DNA of 25,150 nt from positions 1-25,150 of the IMG/VR virus record IMGVR_UViG_3300020182_000174. The stretch is one strand, 5' to 3'. Below are positions 14,722-20,941 of the stretch, piece after piece. This DNA comes from a virus. A program made the translations under genes and the position numbers. Numbering within the stretch: position 1 is the stretch's first letter; each line of letters starts with the position of its first letter. Below the pieces are notes generated by a model. It had not been told where the DNA came from and did not search any database. It saw nothing but the letters and a program-made list of their open reading frames with translations.

Positions 14722-15444
14722 ATGAAACTATTAGATAGAAGTGGTGGTAACACCAAACTCAACAAGACCAATAAGAAAGAGATTGATCTACACTTTGCAG
14801 GTCTATCAATGCACCCTGATGATGCTATATGTGCTGGTGCTAAGGCTGCTGGTTGTATGGATGATTGTCTTAAAGAGGCTGGTCTCGGTGGTGTCTACCC
14901 CAGTGTCAACCAAGCTCGTCAAGCTAAGACAGACTTCTATCTATCAGATCAAGAAGGTTTCTTGGTACAGTTACGTAGGGAACTAACCAACTACGTTAAG
15001 TGGTGTGCTAAGAAAGGACTGCATGGTGTCGTACGCTTAAACGTACTGTCAGACATCCCTTGGGAAACCCATAACATCCCACAGGACTTCCCCGAGCTTA
15101 GCTTCTATGACTATTCTAAGGTCGCTAAGAGGTTCCACAAGGGTATGCCTAGTAACTATCGGTTGATGTTCAGCTACAGTGGTAAGCCTAGCTATAAGAA
15201 ACAAGTACTAAGTTTCCTAGACTCAGGTAGTGACTCCGCTGTTGCTGTTGTATTCAACCGTAGGCCATTCCCAGCTACATTCTTAGGTCGTAATGTTATA
15301 GACGGAGATGCCAGTGATTGGGTCAATGTCAACACCAAGGGTGTAGTTGTAGGTCTGACAGCTAAAGGGCCAGCTAAGCATAACGATAATGGGTTTGTTG
15401 TTGATGTATCAGAAATACCAGTGTTCGCTGTTGGAGGTATGTAA
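14722..15444 (+). CDS. Gp88-like conserved phage protein (DUF7227-like)
   Basis: The protein has 240 residues. It contains FAGLSMHPDD (about 26-34) and a CAGAKAAGCMDDC cluster (C37, C45, C49), then VRLNVLSDIPWE, a LSFYDYSKV motif, and late GVVVGLTAKGPAKH and DNGFVVDV segments. This succession matches the mycobacteriophage gene product 88 family and its relatives in marine phages. The clustered cysteines in the N-terminal part may hold metal. Activity is unknown in the family; the presence of the IPWE and FYDYTK-like motifs is diagnostic. AAGGATTAACC precedes the ATG. It starts the middle of the rightward accessory operon. Confidence 0.75.
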   Translation: MKLLDRSGGNTKLNKTNKKEIDLHFAGLSMHPDDAICAGAKAAGCMDDCLKEAGLGGVYPSVNQARQAKTDFYLSDQEGFLVQLRRELTNYVKWCAKKGLHGVVRLNVLSDIPWETHNIPQDFPELSFYDYSKVAKRFHKGMPSNYRLMFSYSGKPSYKKQVLSFLDSGSDSAVAVVFNRRPFPATFLGRNVIDGDASDWVNVNTKGVVVGLTAKGPAKHNDNGFVVDVSEIPVFAVGGM

Positions 15445-15677
15445 TGAATGGTAAGGGTGACAAAGCAAGACCTTTCAAAGTGTCCCGTGAGGTCTATGAG
15501 GATAGATATGATGCTATCTTTGGTAAGAAGAAGGAAACTGTTGTAGTACAGAATGATCTCTATGAGAACTCTCCATTCCATAAGTGGATGCAAGAGTGCC
15601 CAGTAGAGTATTCAGAAAACTTCACAGATAATCATGGTACTCGTGCAGAGTACACCTTTTGGATAGAAGAAGTTTAA
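15444..15677 (+). CDS. MNGKGDKxRP-type small phage protein
   Basis: The product has 77 residues. Its N-terminus, MNGKGDKARPFKVSREVY, followed by RYDAIFGKKKE, is a recurrent motif of small proteins in many phages, with no known function. The C-terminal half has acidic residues and an EYTFWIEEV end. Its start overlaps the TAA of the gp88-like gene (TAATG). The conserved Gly-Lys-rich start could bind phosphate or nucleic acid; this is inference. Confidence 0.75.
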   Translation: MNGKGDKARPFKVSREVYEDRYDAIFGKKKETVVVQNDLYENSPFHKWMQECPVEYSENFTDNHGTRAEYTFWIEEV

Positions 15678-15703
15678 CCTTAATGTAATTATTGGAGTAG
15701 TAT

Positions 15704-15931
15704 ATGTTTAAAGCAACCAGATTGTTCTCATTCCGTATCTCAAAGAAGTCCAACGGTCGTATCCGATTCACTGCCCTAGGCTTCTCAGGTTTCATTGCTT
15801 TACGTAAGATCAAGTCTCGTGGTTATGGCGTACAACGTCAGTCAACCTTCACCCAGCTGCACCTTGGACGTATCTCTATCGCTCTTGAGCACAACCGTCC
15901 AGCTAAGCAAGTGTGGAACTTCGCAGGGTAA
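15704..15931 (+). CDS. Small basic hypothetical protein
   Basis: This 75-residue protein is Arg/Lys-rich (FSFRISKKSNGRIRFTALGF) with alternating hydrophobic residues, which suggests a small beta-alpha fold. GGAG lies six bases before the ATG. It follows a 26-bp gap and precedes the next gene by 4 bp. A nucleic-acid-binding role would suit the charge. No family recognised. Confidence 0.65.
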   Translation: MFKATRLFSFRISKKSNGRIRFTALGFSGFIALRKIKSRGYGVQRQSTFTQLHLGRISIALEHNRPAKQVWNFAG

Positions 15932-15935
15932 TACT

Positions 15936-16298
15936 ATGAAGGTCTTCGTGTATTATAACTTGCGTAAGAAGTGTTTCAGCGTGAAGGCATTAGAGGGTAC
16001 TAACAAAGGGCGTGTGGTCAAACATGCGTCCTCTGTTATCCTCACTAATGTAACCTTCAAGGTATCAGAAGCAGGTAGACAAAGAGTTCTCAGAGACAAG
16101 CAGAAGAATGTACATGCAGGTGCCCAAGGCACACTATGCTCAACTGACATTCCATTTGCTTGGGTAACATCAAGACCTCGATCAGCCACATACAATCCTT
16201 ATAGTAACAAGACCTTTGTTGATATTGACAGTGGACAACCTGTTGTAAGTTCTGACATGGTTGAATTAACTAATCGTAAGGTTCTTTATAAGGGTTAA
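15936..16298 (+). CDS. Conserved phage hypothetical protein
   Basis: The protein has 120 residues from MKVFVYYNLRKKCFSVKALE; the longer open frame beginning at 15795 overlaps a real gene and lacks support, while AGGG eight bases upstream of this ATG fits. It contains KGRVVKHASSVILTNVTFKV and VSEAGRQRVLRDKQKNVHAG (about 47-66), a motif I recognise from small proteins of diverse phages. It ends with a Thr/Val-rich strand region. Function is unknown. The AGRQRV-RDKQKNVHA helix is basic and may bind nucleic acid. Confidence 0.72.
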   Translation: MKVFVYYNLRKKCFSVKALEGTNKGRVVKHASSVILTNVTFKVSEAGRQRVLRDKQKNVHAGAQGTLCSTDIPFAWVTSRPRSATYNPYSNKTFVDIDSGQPVVSSDMVELTNRKVLYKG

Positions 16299-16299
16299 C

Positions 16300-16383
16300 A
16301 TGGTAATCATATCTACAATTATGTACTTCATGATATCAATAGCGTTAGTCAATGCGTTACTAGAATCAATTTCAGAAGGATAA
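16300..16383 (+). CDS. Membrane microprotein (27 residues)
   Basis: MVIISTIMYFMISIALVNAL plus LESISEG is one hydrophobic helix with an acidic end. AAGGG lies five bases upstream of the ATG, which is 1 bp past the previous stop. The stop is 4 bp before the next start. Likely translated; function unknown. Confidence 0.55.
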   Translation: MVIISTIMYFMISIALVNALLESISEG

Positions 16384-16387
16384 GGTA

Positions 16388-16606
16388 ATGGATAGTTTAG
16401 ATGATAGAGTTATAGATCGTATGATAGAGATAGGAAACATCTCGGATCTACGTAATGATAGGATGGATACAAATGATGAGTACTATGCCAGTATGCTGAT
16501 GGTAATGGTGAGGGATGCAGAGGCTTATGTGTCAACCATCAGGAGCCATGAAGACTACAATGATATGTCAATAGACATCAATGAAGCACTCGGAGGTATA
16601 TCGTGA
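16388..16606 (+). CDS. Small acidic hypothetical protein
   Basis: This 72-residue protein is acidic and helical (DSLDDRVIDRMIEIGNISDL at the start; two short Met-rich helices). AAGG is close to the ATG and GAAGGAT a little farther upstream. It overlaps the next gene in a GTGA arrangement. No family recognised. Confidence 0.62.
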   Translation: MDSLDDRVIDRMIEIGNISDLRNDRMDTNDEYYASMLMVMVRDAEAYVSTIRSHEDYNDMSIDINEALGGIS

Positions 16607-16773
16607 AGTACTTAAAGTTATCAATAAAGTTCCTAGTGCTAATACCAATAGCCTTCACTGTAGATGTAGTTACAACAACACTCAAAGGTATAGCAGTGTT
16701 CTTAGAGCTTACAGAGAAATACTCATCCAGACTATTCGATAAAGCACTAGCGTGGTGTAACGATGTCAACTGA
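16603..16773 (+). CDS. Small membrane protein with GTG start
   Basis: This 56-residue ORF starts with GTG overlapping the upstream TGA (GTGA). GGAGG six bases earlier is the strongest RBS in the neighbourhood. The N-terminal half (YLKLSIKFLVLIPIAFTVDV) is a membrane helix, and the rest is amphipathic (GIAVFLELTEKYSSRLFDKA). It overlaps the next gene by 11 bp. Small membrane proteins of this type often block superinfection or support lysis in phages; no specific role is shown. Confidence 0.65.
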   Translation: MKYLKLSIKFLVLIPIAFTVDVVTTTLKGIAVFLELTEKYSSRLFDKALAWCNDVN

Positions 16774-17023
16774 TCTAATGTACGACATAGAAGCTAGGCT
16801 CGATCAGTTGTACTTAGATGCAAACAGAGAGGCAAGAGAGCTAGCCAGCCAGTACAACGAGGCACTAGCAGCTAACCTTCTGGATGCTTACATAGCAGCT
16901 GGTAATGAGATAGCAGCAGAGATACTGAAGATAGAACCTGATGCAGATGTTGCAGCAGTGTTCAACTCAGTAAAAACTAACCTCAAGTTAGAAATTGATG
17001 AGGGGATACGTTATAGTGTTTAG
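16763..17023 (+). CDS. Small helical acidic protein
   Basis: This 86-residue, Ala/Glu-rich protein is helical throughout (IEARLDQLYLDANREARELA, then NEALAANLLDAYIAAGNEIA). It lacks cysteines and is probably coiled coil. GGTG upstream is a weak RBS; translation may be coupled to the overlapping upstream gene. Unknown function. Confidence 0.62.
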   Translation: MSTDLMYDIEARLDQLYLDANREARELASQYNEALAANLLDAYIAAGNEIAAEILKIEPDADVAAVFNSVKTNLKLEIDEGIRYSV

Positions 17024-17150
17024 CTTTCTCTTTGTATTATGTTTGATATTCTTCTGCTTCTTCGTTGGAACTGGTAAAGATTGGGCCATCTTAGGGTGGG
17101 CACTTACAGGTCTAGCTTTAGTATCAGGTACACTCCTAAGTAACTTATAG
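17016..17150 (+). CDS. Membrane microprotein (44 residues, GTG start)
   Basis: The product has two hydrophobic segments (FSFLFVLCLIFFCFF and WALTGLALVSGTL) joined by a short GTGKD turn, so a hairpin in the membrane is predicted. GTG starts inside the previous gene (8-bp overlap), with GAGGGG ten bases upstream. It closes the block of small overlapping genes before a non-coding region. A holin-like or membrane-modifying role is possible but no holin family is recognised. Confidence 0.5.
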   Translation: MFSFLFVLCLIFFCFFVGTGKDWAILGWALTGLALVSGTLLSNL

Positions 17151-17155
17151 GCTAT

Positions 17156-17172
17156 ATTACCCGTACCTAATT
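17156..17172 (+). repeat. 17-mer ATTACCCGTACCTAATT, copy 1
   Basis: An exact match to 19033-19049. Both copies follow the last stop codon of a gene block within 15 bp and lie ahead of a new gene block. Function unknown; candidate regulator site. Confidence 0.75.
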
Positions 17173-17182
17173 GGAACTATAG

Positions 17183-17210
17183 GGTACACTCAGCTCACGC
17201 TGGGTGTGCC
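17183..17210 (+). promoter_or_regulatory. 12-bp hairpin, family with 13557
   Basis: GGTACACTCAGC pairs with GCTGGGTGTGCC (twelve pairs including two G-U) around TCAC. A-U and U-G pairs here replace G-C and G-U pairs of the 13557 hairpin. A T5 run at 17218-17222 follows after seven bases, so weak termination is possible. Confidence 0.72.
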
Positions 17211-17304
17211 TTGTACATTTTTAGTAACCGACATAGCTCACAGTCGTTCCGTTGGCCCCTTTTTTACGTAACCGACAACACGCAACAGGCATCTCGTGGG
17301 CAAT

Positions 17305-17322
17305 CTCGCTAGTCCCTATAGG
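17305..17322 (+). promoter_or_regulatory. CTCGNTAGTCCCTNTAGG element
   Basis: CTCGCTAGTCCCTATAGG has one mismatch to the inverted copy at 12517-12534 and two to 13640-13657. It lies 13 bp before a GAGCCACAC hairpin and 63 bp before the next start codon. Confidence 0.6.
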
Positions 17323-17334
17323 ACAACTTTAGTT

Positions 17335-17358
17335 GAGCCACACTACGTGTGTCTCTTT
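17335..17358 (+). repeat. GAGCCACAC hairpin element, copy 3
   Basis: GAGCCACAC-TAC-GTGTGTCTC-TTT, identical over more than 24 bases to the copy at 24912 including the flanking TTGAG and TTTATA. It ends 27 bp before the putative small terminase start. Confidence 0.78.
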
Positions 17359-17385
17359 ATAAGAATAAGCAACATAGGAGGTAAC

Positions 17386-17793
17386 ATGACAATCAAAAAG
17401 ATTAAACAACATCCAAACAGTTTAGCTAACCTAGCACCAAGGTTCACACCAGAGAATGCTAAAGAAGCTCAGCTAGCATCAGCAGCTTCCCGTAAGTTAA
17501 ACAGAGAGGCCCGAGAGAGGCTCTCGCTGACAGCATCAGAGCTTAAGATGGATGCGGATCAACTGATGGCAGTGAACAACTTAACTGCGTTAGACGTAAT
17601 GAGACTGTCAATGGTTAAGGCTCTGGCTAATGGTGATACAGATCAAGCAGTTGATATTGCAAAGGCACTAGCAGAGTTTGAGACACCTAAGTTAGGCAGG
17701 GTAGAGCAGACAATCAAAGAGATCAAAGCAGAAGATATGACTGATGATGAGCTAGATGCAAAACTACAATTACTTATAGGTGGTAAAGCTTAA
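17386..17793 (+). CDS. Putative terminase small subunit
   Basis: The protein has 135 residues from MTIKKIKQHPN; AGGAGG directly upstream of GTAACATG fixes the start and rejects the longer frame from 17296. The N-terminus has NSLANLAPRFTPENAKEAQL, typical of small phage proteins that precede a DNA-binding helix. A middle LTALDVMRLSMVKALANGD is followed by DIAKALAEFETPKLGRVEQT and an acidic DMTDDELDAKL end. The ordering FT-E-A, LTALD, A-YxTPKLxRVEQT and TDDEL resembles TerS proteins of T7-like marine phages. It would bind DNA and recruit TerL. It is unusual that it lies on the opposite strand and about 5 kb from terL. Confidence is moderate because no catalytic residues exist to check. Confidence 0.5.
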   Translation: MTIKKIKQHPNSLANLAPRFTPENAKEAQLASAASRKLNREARERLSLTASELKMDADQLMAVNNLTALDVMRLSMVKALANGDTDQAVDIAKALAEFETPKLGRVEQTIKEIKAEDMTDDELDAKLQLLIGGKA

Positions 17794-18032
17794 TGCTATA
17801 CAAGGTATACGGACAGAACAACTGTATGTACTGCACACTAGCAGTAGAACTACTGGAGATGCTCAGCAAGGACTACATATACATGATCATTGATGAGGAC
17901 ATCTCCAAAGCAGACTTCAGGGCCATCTTCCCGGAAGCCAAGACAGTGCCCCAGATAATGTCAGTGGATAACACCAACAAGAAAAGAATTGGTGGGTACA
18001 CAGAACTTAGACAACTACTAACAGGAATGTGA
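17793..18032 (+). CDS. Glutaredoxin
   Basis: The protein has 79 residues. It has the CMYC active site (C11-C14) after a YKVYGQNN strand, the cis-proline TVP at 51-53, and a final IGGYTEL (G67-G68) glutathione-contact motif. Length is normal for a class I/NrdH-like glutaredoxin. Its start overlaps the upstream stop (TAATG). It probably re-reduces the phage class II ribonucleotide reductase, whose C-terminal cysteine pair is present downstream. NrdH redoxin-like usage is an alternative. Confidence 0.92.
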   Translation: MLYKVYGQNNCMYCTLAVELLEMLSKDYIYMIIDEDISKADFRAIFPEAKTVPQIMSVDNTNKKRIGGYTELRQLLTGM

Positions 18033-18033
18033 A

Positions 18034-18513
18034 ATGAGTATTGATAACGCAACACCAGCAGAGTGGGATAGAGTAGCCAGTAACAACACCACAGTGGTTG
18101 AAGAGAGAGATCGTATAAGAAAGAAATGGTCACGATGGTTAATTACAGAGGATGATATTGATGGGATGATGGAAGAAGCCCACGTAATTGTACGAGAAGA
18201 AGCAGACACAGCACCATTGCCCAAGGATGCCCAAGAACGTAAGCGTATACCAGTGTACACAGGCTTTATCAACTACTTCCCAAGGGCAATAGCAGCAGTG
18301 GCTAAGCTGTCCCTTATTGGTGGCATCCAACACGGACAAACAGCAGAGACACTCCACTGGGATAGATCAAAGTCTGGTGACGAACTAGATGCCATGATGA
18401 GGCATGTCCTCGATGGAGATTGGGAACAAGTAGCATGGAGAGCTATGGCTAACTTGGAAAAGAAACTGGAGAAAGGTGATGCCGGTAAAAGCAAGAACAT
18501 CAAAAAAGACTAG
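18034..18513 (+). CDS. DUF5664-type dATP/dGTP diphosphohydrolase-like protein
   Basis: The protein has 159 residues. The characteristic region is KRIPVYTGFINYFPRAIAAV (about 70-89), AKLSLIGGIQHG, ETLHWDRSKS, then GDELDAMMRHVLDGDWEQVA. This string of P-x-GF-x-YFPRA, a Leu-Gly-Gly turn, and ALxRHL-x-GD matches the DUF5664 family, which is annotated as the N-terminal domain of dATP/dGTP diphosphohydrolases. Members of this helical fold hydrolyse nucleotides to shift the pool. Catalytic residues are not proven here; the Asp/Glu and His of DELDAMMRH are candidates. AGGA precedes the ATG. It sits beside glutaredoxin and upstream of replication genes. No PurZ is present in the window, so a 2-aminoadenine pathway is not supported. 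Confidence 0.68.
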   Translation: MSIDNATPAEWDRVASNNTTVVEERDRIRKKWSRWLITEDDIDGMMEEAHVIVREEADTAPLPKDAQERKRIPVYTGFINYFPRAIAAVAKLSLIGGIQHGQTAETLHWDRSKSGDELDAMMRHVLDGDWEQVAWRAMANLEKKLEKGDAGKSKNIKKD

Positions 18514-18799
18514 AGAATACGAAAGGGACTTCAGAAAGAAACGATGGAAGATGATATTTGAGTTCTATGGAGGAAGAATGTGCACAGACTGCAAGGTAAA
18601 GTCAGACTATCCCATCTATGATCTACACCACAGGGTACCAGAGAAGAAAGACTTCTCAATAGGCAAGTCAATTAAAACTAAATGGGAGAAGATAGAGAAA
18701 GAACTAGCTAAGTGTGACCTATTATGCTCTAACTGTCACAGAATCAGACACGATGTAGAGAGAAAACAACAAAGAGAGGGGATAAATGGAAGTAATTAA
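18479..18799 (+). CDS. HNH endonuclease
   Basis: The protein has 106 residues from MPVKARTSKK; an in-frame GTG one codon earlier is less favoured given GGAG seven bases before this ATG. Two Cys pairs, CTDC (C35, C38) and CSNC (C83, C86), bind structural zinc, and YDLHHRVPEKKDF supplies the first His (H50/H51) while CHRIRH supplies H87/H91, a complete ββα-metal layout. It overlaps the upstream gene by 35 bp and the next by 14 bp. HNH proteins act as homing nucleases or assist terminase cutting; nothing here separates these roles. It is not inside another gene, which argues slightly against a recent homing insertion. Confidence 0.88.
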   Translation: MPVKARTSKKTREYERDFRKKRWKMIFEFYGGRMCTDCKVKSDYPIYDLHHRVPEKKDFSIGKSIKTKWEKIEKELAKCDLLCSNCHRIRHDVERKQQREGINGSN

Positions 18800-19022
18800 G
18801 GGTGATTTCGGTAAAACAACACAAGAAGAACCAAAGAAACTACTTGACTTACTACATGAAGCACTAATAAGTGCTGATGTTGATGAAAATACAGTAGGTA
18901 AGTTCATATTAATAGCAGAGGTTGAAGGTGATGATGATGATTTTAAGATAATGACTGCTTATGACACAATGGAAACCAATTACATCCTTGATGTAAGCAA
19001 GTTAACCTTCTTAGGTTACTAA
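18786..19022 (+). CDS. Small acidic hypothetical protein
   Basis: The product has 78 residues with an acidic, helical first half (EEPKKLLDLLHEALISADVD) and a beta-rich second half (GKFILIAEVEGDDDDFKIMT, TNYILDVSKLTFLGY). GAGGGG is four bases upstream of the ATG. It ends the gene block before the polymerase and overlaps the HNH gene by 14 bp. No family recognised. Confidence 0.65.
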   Translation: MEVIKGDFGKTTQEEPKKLLDLLHEALISADVDENTVGKFILIAEVEGDDDDFKIMTAYDTMETNYILDVSKLTFLGY

Positions 19023-19032
19023 CCTCCCTTAC

Positions 19033-19049
19033 ATTACCCGTACCTAATT
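19033..19049 (+). repeat. 17-mer ATTACCCGTACCTAATT, copy 2
   Basis: An exact copy of 17156-17172, lying 10 bp past the previous stop and 45 bp before the polymerase start. Its flanks are not conserved apart from TA-A upstream and GA downstream. Confidence 0.75.
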
Positions 19050-19093
19050 AGACTAAGCCTAACCCAATACCGGGTGGCACTCAAGGAATTAAC

Positions 19094-20929
19094 ATGAAGC
19101 TAGTATTTGATATAGAAAGTAACGGTTTACTGGAAGAAATCTCTACCATTTGGTGTATCGTATGCCAGAATGTGGACACTAAAGAGATCATTTCCTTCTC
19201 AGATCACGATGATACACTGCAAAACATCCAAGCTGGCCTTGATTACCTTCAAGCAGCTGATGTTCTCATAGGCCACAACATAATTGGCTATGATATACCT
19301 GCAATAAAGATAGTAACAGGCATTGACTTACTAGATAAGAAGTGCTACGACACCTTAATTATGTCCCAGATGCTACGATATAAACGTAATCACAGGCATG
19401 GGTTGAAGGGTTGGGGTGAGAAACTAGGTGATAGTAAGCTAGATTACAACGATTGGACTCAATACACACCAGAGATGTTAACTTATTGCATACAAGATGT
19501 GGAGTTGAATACTAAGGTGTACGAAGAGTTAGTGAAAGAATTTAAACAGTTTCATGCAAAGTTCCCATTGATTGCTAAAGGTCTTGAGGTAGAACACGAT
19601 GTGTTCAAGTTCAACACTATGGTTAGAGAACAGGGTTGGAACTTCGATGCCAAGAAGGGTAAGGCAAGCTTAGCACTTATGAATGCTAAGGCTAAAGAGA
19701 TACAAGATGCTATCGAGCCACACCTTGGCACACACACAGTGTTTATTGATAAGGAACCTAAGACTGCTAAGTTCAAGAAGAACGGAGAGTACACCGCAGT
19801 TACTGTACGTCTACTGTCTGACTACTTTGGTCGAGAGGTACTGCCAACGGACACACATCTGATGGCTGCTGGGGCAAGCTTCCAACGTACTAAGGTTGTA
19901 CAGACTAAGCTAGGTCAGATAGATATGGTTAAGGAGTGGTTGTTAGAAAGCAAAGGTTGGAAACCGGATGAGTATACCCGCAAGAAGACTGCCCGTGGTT
20001 GGATCAACGTGGCCCCTAAGTTCACAGAGACTTCTCTAAGTAAACTAGGAGAGGTCGGTGAGATGTTAGGCCAGTACTACACACTGCGTAATCGTATCAG
20101 TGTTATGGAGAGTTGGTTTGAGCAACTCAAGGATGGTCGTATCCACGGTAACATGTGGACTATTGGTACCCCTTCCTTCCGAGCAAGACACGAGGTGATT
20201 GTCAACCTGCCGGGTGTCCATGCTGCATGGGGTCGTGAGTTACGTGAGTGCTTTGCTGCTGATGAGGGTGACCTTATTGTGGGTGCTGACTCTAGTGGTA
20301 ACCAACTACGTGGCCTGTGCCACTACGTAGGTAACGAAGAGTTCACTCGAGAAGTTATCTTTGGTGATCAACACCAACGTAATGCAGATGCACTGGGTTG
20401 TTCACGATCAGTAGCTAAGTCATTCCTGTATGCCTACTTGTTTGGTGCAGGAGACTCTAAGTTGGGTCAAGTACTGACTGGTAAGGGTAACCCCAAGGTC
20501 GGTAAGGAAGCCCGTGCTAACTTTGCTAGTGCTATTCAAGGTCTGGATCAGATCAAGAAGCAAGTAGAGGGTGAGTGGAACCGTAAGCAGAACACCCAAG
20601 GTAATGGCTGGGTTCATGGGTTAGATGGTAGACCTGTGTTCATTAACTCTGAGCATCAGTGTCTCAACTACTTACTGCAATCAGCAGAAGGTATCACTTG
20701 TAAAGCAGCTGTGTCATACCAAATGCAGAAGATCAAAGAAGAAGGGTTACGTGCTAAGCCTCGTATCTTCTACCATGATGAGTCTGCTTGGAGTGTACAC
20801 CCCGATGATGCTGAGCGTGTGGGTCAGATACTTAAAGAGAGTTTCAAAGAAGCACCTAAGTGGTTCGGTGTAGAGTGTATGGATGGTGGTGATGCAATGA
20901 TTGGTACCTCCTATGCAGATGTTCACTAG
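19094..20929 (+). CDS. Family A DNA polymerase with 3'-5' exonuclease (T7-like)
   Basis: The protein has 611 residues; T7 gp5 has 704. Exo I is FDIES (D6, E8), Exo II is IGHNIIGYD (N62, D67), Exo III is YCIQD (Y131, D135), so proofreading should be active. The palm domain has motif A ADSSGNQLRG (D399) and motif C YHDE (H561, D562, E563). The O-helix is AKSFLYAYLFG with K442 and Y446, equivalent to T7 Tyr526 and so a Tyr762-type polymerase. At the DYSQIELR glutamate this protein has Gln404, and the residue equivalent to E. coli Tyr766 is Phe450. The thumb/fingers region between 200 and 330 is less conserved. AAGGAATTAAC precedes the ATG. It replicates phage DNA, presumably with host thioredoxin-like or phage processivity help not visible here. 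Confidence 0.93.
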   Translation: MKLVFDIESNGLLEEISTIWCIVCQNVDTKEIISFSDHDDTLQNIQAGLDYLQAADVLIGHNIIGYDIPAIKIVTGIDLLDKKCYDTLIMSQMLRYKRNHRHGLKGWGEKLGDSKLDYNDWTQYTPEMLTYCIQDVELNTKVYEELVKEFKQFHAKFPLIAKGLEVEHDVFKFNTMVREQGWNFDAKKGKASLALMNAKAKEIQDAIEPHLGTHTVFIDKEPKTAKFKKNGEYTAVTVRLLSDYFGREVLPTDTHLMAAGASFQRTKVVQTKLGQIDMVKEWLLESKGWKPDEYTRKKTARGWINVAPKFTETSLSKLGEVGEMLGQYYTLRNRISVMESWFEQLKDGRIHGNMWTIGTPSFRARHEVIVNLPGVHAAWGRELRECFAADEGDLIVGADSSGNQLRGLCHYVGNEEFTREVIFGDQHQRNADALGCSRSVAKSFLYAYLFGAGDSKLGQVLTGKGNPKVGKEARANFASAIQGLDQIKKQVEGEWNRKQNTQGNGWVHGLDGRPVFINSEHQCLNYLLQSAEGITCKAAVSYQMQKIKEEGLRAKPRIFYHDESAWSVHPDDAERVGQILKESFKEAPKWFGVECMDGGDAMIGTSYADVH

Positions 20930-20941
20930 AGGATTAATGGT

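Larger units (their letters stand above)
17151..17385. other. 235-bp intergenic control region
   Basis: No gene is seen. In order it holds: an exact 17-mer shared with 19033-19049 (17156-17172); an ACTATAGGG segment; a 12-bp hairpin (17183-17210) with T5 eight bases later; two GTAACCGACA motifs (17224-17233, 17268-17277); a T6 run at 17260-17265; a CTCGCTAGTCCCTATAGG element; and a GAGCCACAC hairpin. It parallels the region 13541-13698 element by element. Confidence 0.7.

Noticed and set aside
15795-15935. Longer N-terminus of the 120-residue protein at 15936-16298
   Set aside because: The extra part overlaps the well-supported gene 15704-15931 and lacks an RBS; the ATG at 15936 has AGGG upstream and the family-like start MKVFVYYNL.
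18034-18513. Evidence for a complete 2-aminoadenine (Z-DNA) pathway
   Set aside because: A DUF5664-type hydrolase is present but no PurZ-like protein is in the window, and the polymerase has an intact proofreading domain of ordinary T7 type.
19715-19724. GAGCCACACC inside the DNA polymerase gene, like the hairpin element
   Set aside because: Only the first arm matches; the GTGTGTCTC arm is missing and the site is coding.
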